From Candidatus Hydrogenedentota bacterium (GTDB lineage Bacteria > Hydrogenedentota > Hydrogenedentia > Hydrogenedentales > JAJRTN01): DNA of 64,000 nt. The position numbers and the translations under genes are program-made. The stretch covers positions 1 through 64,000 of the forward strand of contig JAJRTN010000017.1 in the NCBI GenBank assembly GCA_024278275.1. The letters run 5' to 3'. This document shows positions 60,547 through 64,000 of the stretch, one piece after another. Each line of letters starts with the position of its first letter. Within the stretch, counting starts at the first letter, position 1. Below the pieces are notes generated by a model. It was not told the DNA's origin and did not search any database. It was given only the letters and a program-made list of their open reading frames with translations.

Positions 60547-62352
60547 ATGGATTTTCCGTTGCCGGTGCCTAATTCTCTGGAGATAACATCGCCGGTGAAT
60601 CCGTCTGAATTCCACATGTCCAGTGGTGCGGGCCATGCCCGCGCCTATGTACGGGTGTGCTGTGTTGCCGCGCTCATCGGTGTGGCCACGTTGGGCTTGG
60701 GCTTCTTTTCCGACGATTTTCTGCACCTGGCCACCATCGACGGGCGGGACACCCCCGCCCACTCGAAGTGGAATCTCTTTACCTTTGCCGATGGCAACCC
60801 GGCCCACATGCGGCATCAGCAGTCCACCGGACCCCACCCGTGGTTTGCCCTGCCCGCACTCAAGATGCACTTCTTTCGTCCCCTTACCAGCGCCACCATG
60901 GTGATCGACCGTGCCGTATTCGGAGACTGGGCGCCGGGCTACCATCTCCATTCCGCCCTCTGGTACCTGGCTCTCGTGGCCGTGGTCATGCTGCTTTTCC
61001 GAAGCTGGCTGCCCGGCGGGGCGGGCGTGCTCGCCCTCCTCCTCTTCACCATCGACGAGGCCCACGCGATTCCCCTGGGGTGGTGGGCCAATCGCAACGC
61101 CCTGGTCGCCACGGTTCCCGCCCTGCTCGGGCTCCTGGCCCACCTGCGCTGGCGGGAACGGGGCTGGCGGCCCGGGCTGCCCCTGTCCCTTGTGGGCTAT
61201 ATCGTCGGATTCCTCGGCGGCGAAATCGCCTTGGGCGTTATGGGGTACCTTGGCGCATATGAACTCATCGCGGCACCCGGCCCGTGGCGCAAGCGTTTCA
61301 CCGCGCTGCTTCCCGCCGCTACGCTCTCCCTGGTCTATCTCTATCTTTATGGTCTGGCAGGGTTCGGCGCCTACGGTTCCCGGGATTACATCAACCCGCT
61401 TCGAGAGACGGGCGTGTTCCTCGCCCACTTTCCGGACCGTTTCCTCGGCATGGTGGGCAACCTCTTTCTGAGTTTTCCCCCGGAAGGTCATGTGCTGCTG
61501 AGCCGCCTTCAGTGGGGACTGGTCGCTGTTGCCATCATGGTCCCGGCCCTCCTGCTACTCCGATCCCGAATGTCGGCCGAAGAACGCCGGGCCTTGCCGT
61601 GGCTCCTTCTCGGCGGCCTCATTGCCGGGATCCCCACGCTGGGGGCCGCACCCTCCGCACGGCTTTACATGCTGCCTTCCATTGCCGCCGCCGCCGTCAT
61701 CGCGGTCGTCCTGCGCCACACGTGGGCCATGGCCTGGTCGCGCCGGAATGTCCTCTGGAAAACACTGCTCCTGCTTTTCGGTTTTTTCCACCTGCTCCTG
61801 GCGGGACTCTTCTGGCCGCTGGCCCTGGTTGCCATCAGCCTTCTCACCAGCGGCCACGCCGCCTCGGCACGATCTTTCGAATCACGATGCGATATCGCCG
61901 GGAAAGAGGTCATCCTGCTCACCGCGCCTGACCTGCTCTACACGGTCTATTTCCCTTTCCAGCTCAGCAAGGACCGTCTTCCCGCCGCGTGGTGGGCCAA
62001 CACCCTCTCACCCTACGACAAACGCATCACGCGCACCGCGCCCAACGAGTTGGAAGTCGAGTTGATTGGTGATGATGTATTGCCTCGGGGCATCGAGCAC
62101 GTGCTGCGCAGCACCCGGTTTCCCTTCGTGAAAGGCGACGAAGTGGCCGTAACGGGCATGACTGTGCGCGTGCTCGAAACGGAGAACGGGGGCGTGCGGA
62201 AGTTCCGAATGACCTTTGACGCGTCCCTGAACGACGCGCGCTACCGCTTTCTCGTCTACGACGCTTCCCTGCCCGGTTTCACCTTCACGTCCCCCCCCGC
62301 ACTCGGCGAACATGTCGATCTGGAGCGGCAGTATCTGCCATCATTGTTCTAG
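60547..62352 (+). CDS. Polytopic membrane protein, probable GT-C-type glycosyltransferase
   Basis: 601 residues from the ATG at 60547; an ATG at 60616 is also possible and the N-terminus is uncertain. About ten membrane helices; the first is RVCCVAALIGVATLGLGFFS, immediately followed by SDDFLHLATIDG. An acidic pair in the first periplasmic loop is typical of GT-C transferases that use lipid-linked sugars. A short conserved-looking loop is FFRPLTSATMVIDRAVFG, and a soluble ~100-residue tail follows the last helix. It is similar in plan to PMT/ArnT-like or O-antigen-related proteins; substrate unknown. It lies just downstream of the glycan operon. Confidence 0.75.
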   Translation: MDFPLPVPNSLEITSPVNPSEFHMSSGAGHARAYVRVCCVAALIGVATLGLGFFSDDFLHLATIDGRDTPAHSKWNLFTFADGNPAHMRHQQSTGPHPWFALPALKMHFFRPLTSATMVIDRAVFGDWAPGYHLHSALWYLALVAVVMLLFRSWLPGGAGVLALLLFTIDEAHAIPLGWWANRNALVATVPALLGLLAHLRWRERGWRPGLPLSLVGYIVGFLGGEIALGVMGYLGAYELIAAPGPWRKRFTALLPAATLSLVYLYLYGLAGFGAYGSRDYINPLRETGVFLAHFPDRFLGMVGNLFLSFPPEGHVLLSRLQWGLVAVAIMVPALLLLRSRMSAEERRALPWLLLGGLIAGIPTLGAAPSARLYMLPSIAAAAVIAVVLRHTWAMAWSRRNVLWKTLLLLFGFFHLLLAGLFWPLALVAISLLTSGHAASARSFESRCDIAGKEVILLTAPDLLYTVYFPFQLSKDRLPAAWWANTLSPYDKRITRTAPNELEVELIGDDVLPRGIEHVLRSTRFPFVKGDEVAVTGMTVRVLETENGGVRKFRMTFDASLNDARYRFLVYDASLPGFTFTSPPALGEHVDLERQYLPSLF

Positions 62353-62541
62353 TCCGTGAATGTTTCACCTTCGGAACGCTTCCGTCCGAGGTAGTCGTTC
62401 ATGGGCCTGTACATACCTTAACTCCGGGATGACGGTAACGTACATCGGCGATATTGCCTTGTGAACCGTTACCATCCAATGGCTTTCATGCCGGTTGGCC
62501 CCGGGTTCCGCAGGGATCGGGAAAAGGAAAGAAACACGCCT

Positions 62542-63003
62542 ATGACACCTGGTATGGAGTTTTCCGCCACCGCCCTGGACCACGCCCGGAACCCGCGTAA
62601 TGTCGGTTCCTTGGCTTCCGCCAACGGCCATGCGCGCATCACCGGTCCCTGCGGCGACACCATGGCCTTCTGGCTGTATGTCGAAAACGCTCGGATCAAA
62701 CGCATCGCTTTCGAGACGGACGGTTGCGGCTCGTCGCTGGCGTGCGGCAGCATGGCGACGGAACTGGCCCAAAACGCTTCCATCGAAGAAGCCTGCCACA
62801 TAGAGCAGCAGGATATCCTCGACGCGCTGGGCGGCTTTCCCGTGGAGGCACAACACTGCGCGCTGCTTGCGGCCAACACCCTCCACGCAGCCTGCCGCGA
62901 TTTCCGGAAGAATGACGGCAAGAACCGCAAAGGCGTTCTTCACCACCTGCTTCGCCCGGTGATTGAGCTTTTCAACACCTTGTCATCCAATCCGTCCAAG
63001 TAG
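62542..63003 (+). CDS. IscU/NifU-like iron-sulfur cluster scaffold
   Basis: 153 residues from the ATG at 62542, with AAAAGGAAAG upstream. The three cluster-ligand Cys positions of IscU are present: Cys37 in GPCGDTM, Cys62 in DGCGSSLACGS and Cys106 in QHCALLAANTLH. The N-terminal DHARNPRNVGSLASANG is also characteristic. The usual Lys before the third Cys is replaced by His (HC), as in some stand-alone NifU-like proteins. No iscS, hscA or SUF gene is adjacent. It probably assembles or carries Fe-S clusters in the cytosol. Confidence 0.92.
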   Translation: MTPGMEFSATALDHARNPRNVGSLASANGHARITGPCGDTMAFWLYVENARIKRIAFETDGCGSSLACGSMATELAQNASIEEACHIEQQDILDALGGFPVEAQHCALLAANTLHAACRDFRKNDGKNRKGVLHHLLRPVIELFNTLSSNPSK

Positions 63004-63084
63004 GGGCACGGGGATCCTTCGGCGCATCCTTACGGCCCACCGAGAGCGGTCAGGAATGTCTTGCCACGGGGTTGACCAAGTCCG

Positions 63085-64000
63085 CTACTTCGCGGGCCGC
63101 ACCTCGACGGCAATCCGATTGGGATCGCCGTCCCGTGGACGGAAAGTAACCACGGTATCGCCGAAGCGATAGCGCAGCATGTCTTCCCTGGGGATGACGT
63201 GGTCGACGTAGGGGCGGACGGCATCGGAGAGGAAATCGGTGGTGGCCACCCAACGGCCCTTGCCCTCTTCGAGGGTTCCGTTGTCGCCGGTGATTTGGCG
63301 TACTTCCGTGGGCAGCAGGTGGGGCATGGCGATGCAGGTGGCTCCCTCGGCCACGCATTCCGCCACGTCGCGCAAGGTCTCGGGGCTCATTCCAAGGCCG
63401 GTAAGGAAAATGACCTCGACGCCTTCAAGCAAAGGCTTTCGGACATGGTGGTCGAACTCGATGACCCCGTCCAGGGGGCAGAAAACCTGGAAAGGACGGC
63501 TCACGTAGGGGCCGCCACCGTTCCAACTGAGGCCTTCCTTGGGAATGACGCCGTTGGACAGGAGATGCCAGATGCGAAGGCGGCCTTCGGTCTTGGCGTT
63601 GGTGGGCCAGTCGTCGTTGCCGAAGAGGCGGTCGCCGAGCCAACTGCCCTTCTGACCCCAGCAGGCGTCGGGCTGACGGATGATGGCCACGCGGGGACGG
63701 ACCTGCTGAAAGCGGTAGTATCGGGGATGGTTGGGCACGTAATCGTGGATGAAATCACGGGCCGCTTTTCCGTAGTCGGTAAGGCGGTAGCCCTCGCCCG
63801 TGAGCAGGATGAGGCTCCCTTTTCCCTTCTGCCCCTGGTCGTAGGCGAGGTTCTCGGTATAGATGCAATCGGCGCCCAGGTGGTAGGCCACGAGGAGGGC
63901 CGAGCGGTACTCGTCGAGGGAATGGCCGGGGTAGTCACCCAATCCCCACAGGTCGGGTGTCAGCCAGAACGCCTTGCCATACTGGAGGGCCGCGCCCATG
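63085..64000 (-). CDS. Hypothetical protein, partial at the window edge
   Basis: The frame continues past the right edge; 304 residues are visible to the stop at 63085. The sequence resembles a glycoside-hydrolase-like barrel end plus a beta-rich tail: LTPDLWGLGDYPGHSLDEYR, SALLVAYHLGADCIYTENLA, then a glutamine-amidotransferase-like or trimerisation-type segment PLLEGVEVIFLTGLGMSPET followed by LRDVAECVAEGATCIAMPHL. The second part looks like the ThuA/beta-galactosidase-trimerisation type of flavodoxin-like fold. Function not assigned. Confidence 0.7.
   Translation of the reverse strand, partial: MGAALQYGKAFWLTPDLWGLGDYPGHSLDEYRSALLVAYHLGADCIYTENLAYDQGQKGKGSLILLTGEGYRLTDYGKAARDFIHDYVPNHPRYYRFQQVRPRVAIIRQPDACWGQKGSWLGDRLFGNDDWPTNAKTEGRLRIWHLLSNGVIPKEGLSWNGGGPYVSRPFQVFCPLDGVIEFDHHVRKPLLEGVEVIFLTGLGMSPETLRDVAECVAEGATCIAMPHLLPTEVRQITGDNGTLEEGKGRWVATTDFLSDAVRPYVDHVIPREDMLRYRFGDTVVTFRPRDGDPNRIAVEVRPAK

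Overview
The window looks like a chromosomal segment of a high-GC, Gram-negative-type bacterium. It carries several lipoproteins with lipobox Cys residues, a Na+-translocating NADH:quinone reductase operon, a PEP-CTERM protein, a DUF1080 protein, a sulfatase and many secreted proteins of sugar-degradation type. This mix is typical of Hydrogenedentota, Planctomycetota or Verrucomicrobiota-like lineages; Hydrogenedentota is my best guess, but no marker here settles it. No rRNA, tRNA, CRISPR array, integrase or complete insertion sequence was seen.

Layout. 1-3.6 kb: end of an AEC transporter, a small membrane protein, a redoxin, an SGNH hydrolase and a secreted DUF1080 protein. 3.6-8.5 kb: a minus-strand purine operon purM-purL-purQ. 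8.8-11.5 kb: a LysR regulator and ruvA-ruvB. 13.7-20.7 kb: nqrABCDEF followed by apbE, the flavin transferase that loads NqrB and NqrC. 20.7-28 kb: accessory ground with a PIN/Phd-type pair, a MITE-like element, Nudix and AIM24 genes, a large secreted protein, a methyltransferase and a broken MntA/HepT module next to a possible transposase tail. 28-38.9 kb: an inositol-monophosphatase family enzyme, a Ser/Thr kinase fused to a PhoPQ-activated-protein-like domain, a Cys-rich protein, an orphan NtrC-type regulator, an Ntn-hydrolase, an RRM protein, small proteins and a beta-propeller protein. 39-45.5 kb: GT4 plus beta-propeller lipoprotein, sugar isomerase, PEP-CTERM protein, DUF4434-like protein and a truncated HTH gene. 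45.6-47 kb: lpdA.

47.4-59.7 kb is the most unusual part: five same-strand genes ending in an intrinsic terminator. They encode an MptE/DUF115-like protein, a GT2 glycosyltransferase with a C-terminal cold-shock domain, a ~1,960-residue protein of leucine-rich helical repeats ending in an FkbM methyltransferase, a GT8-like/DUF115 fusion and a sulfatase. I read it as a surface-glycan or glycoprotein assembly locus with an undescribed scaffold-methyltransferase. A polytopic GT-C-like membrane protein, a YecH-family protein, an IscU-like scaffold and a partial hypothetical gene close the window.

Intergenic regions carry several dispersed hairpin/REP-like families (GGTGGGCC-type, CGTCATTGCGAG-type, CGCGGGAATGACGG-type). 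Functional calls rest on motifs recognised by eye; no database search was run.
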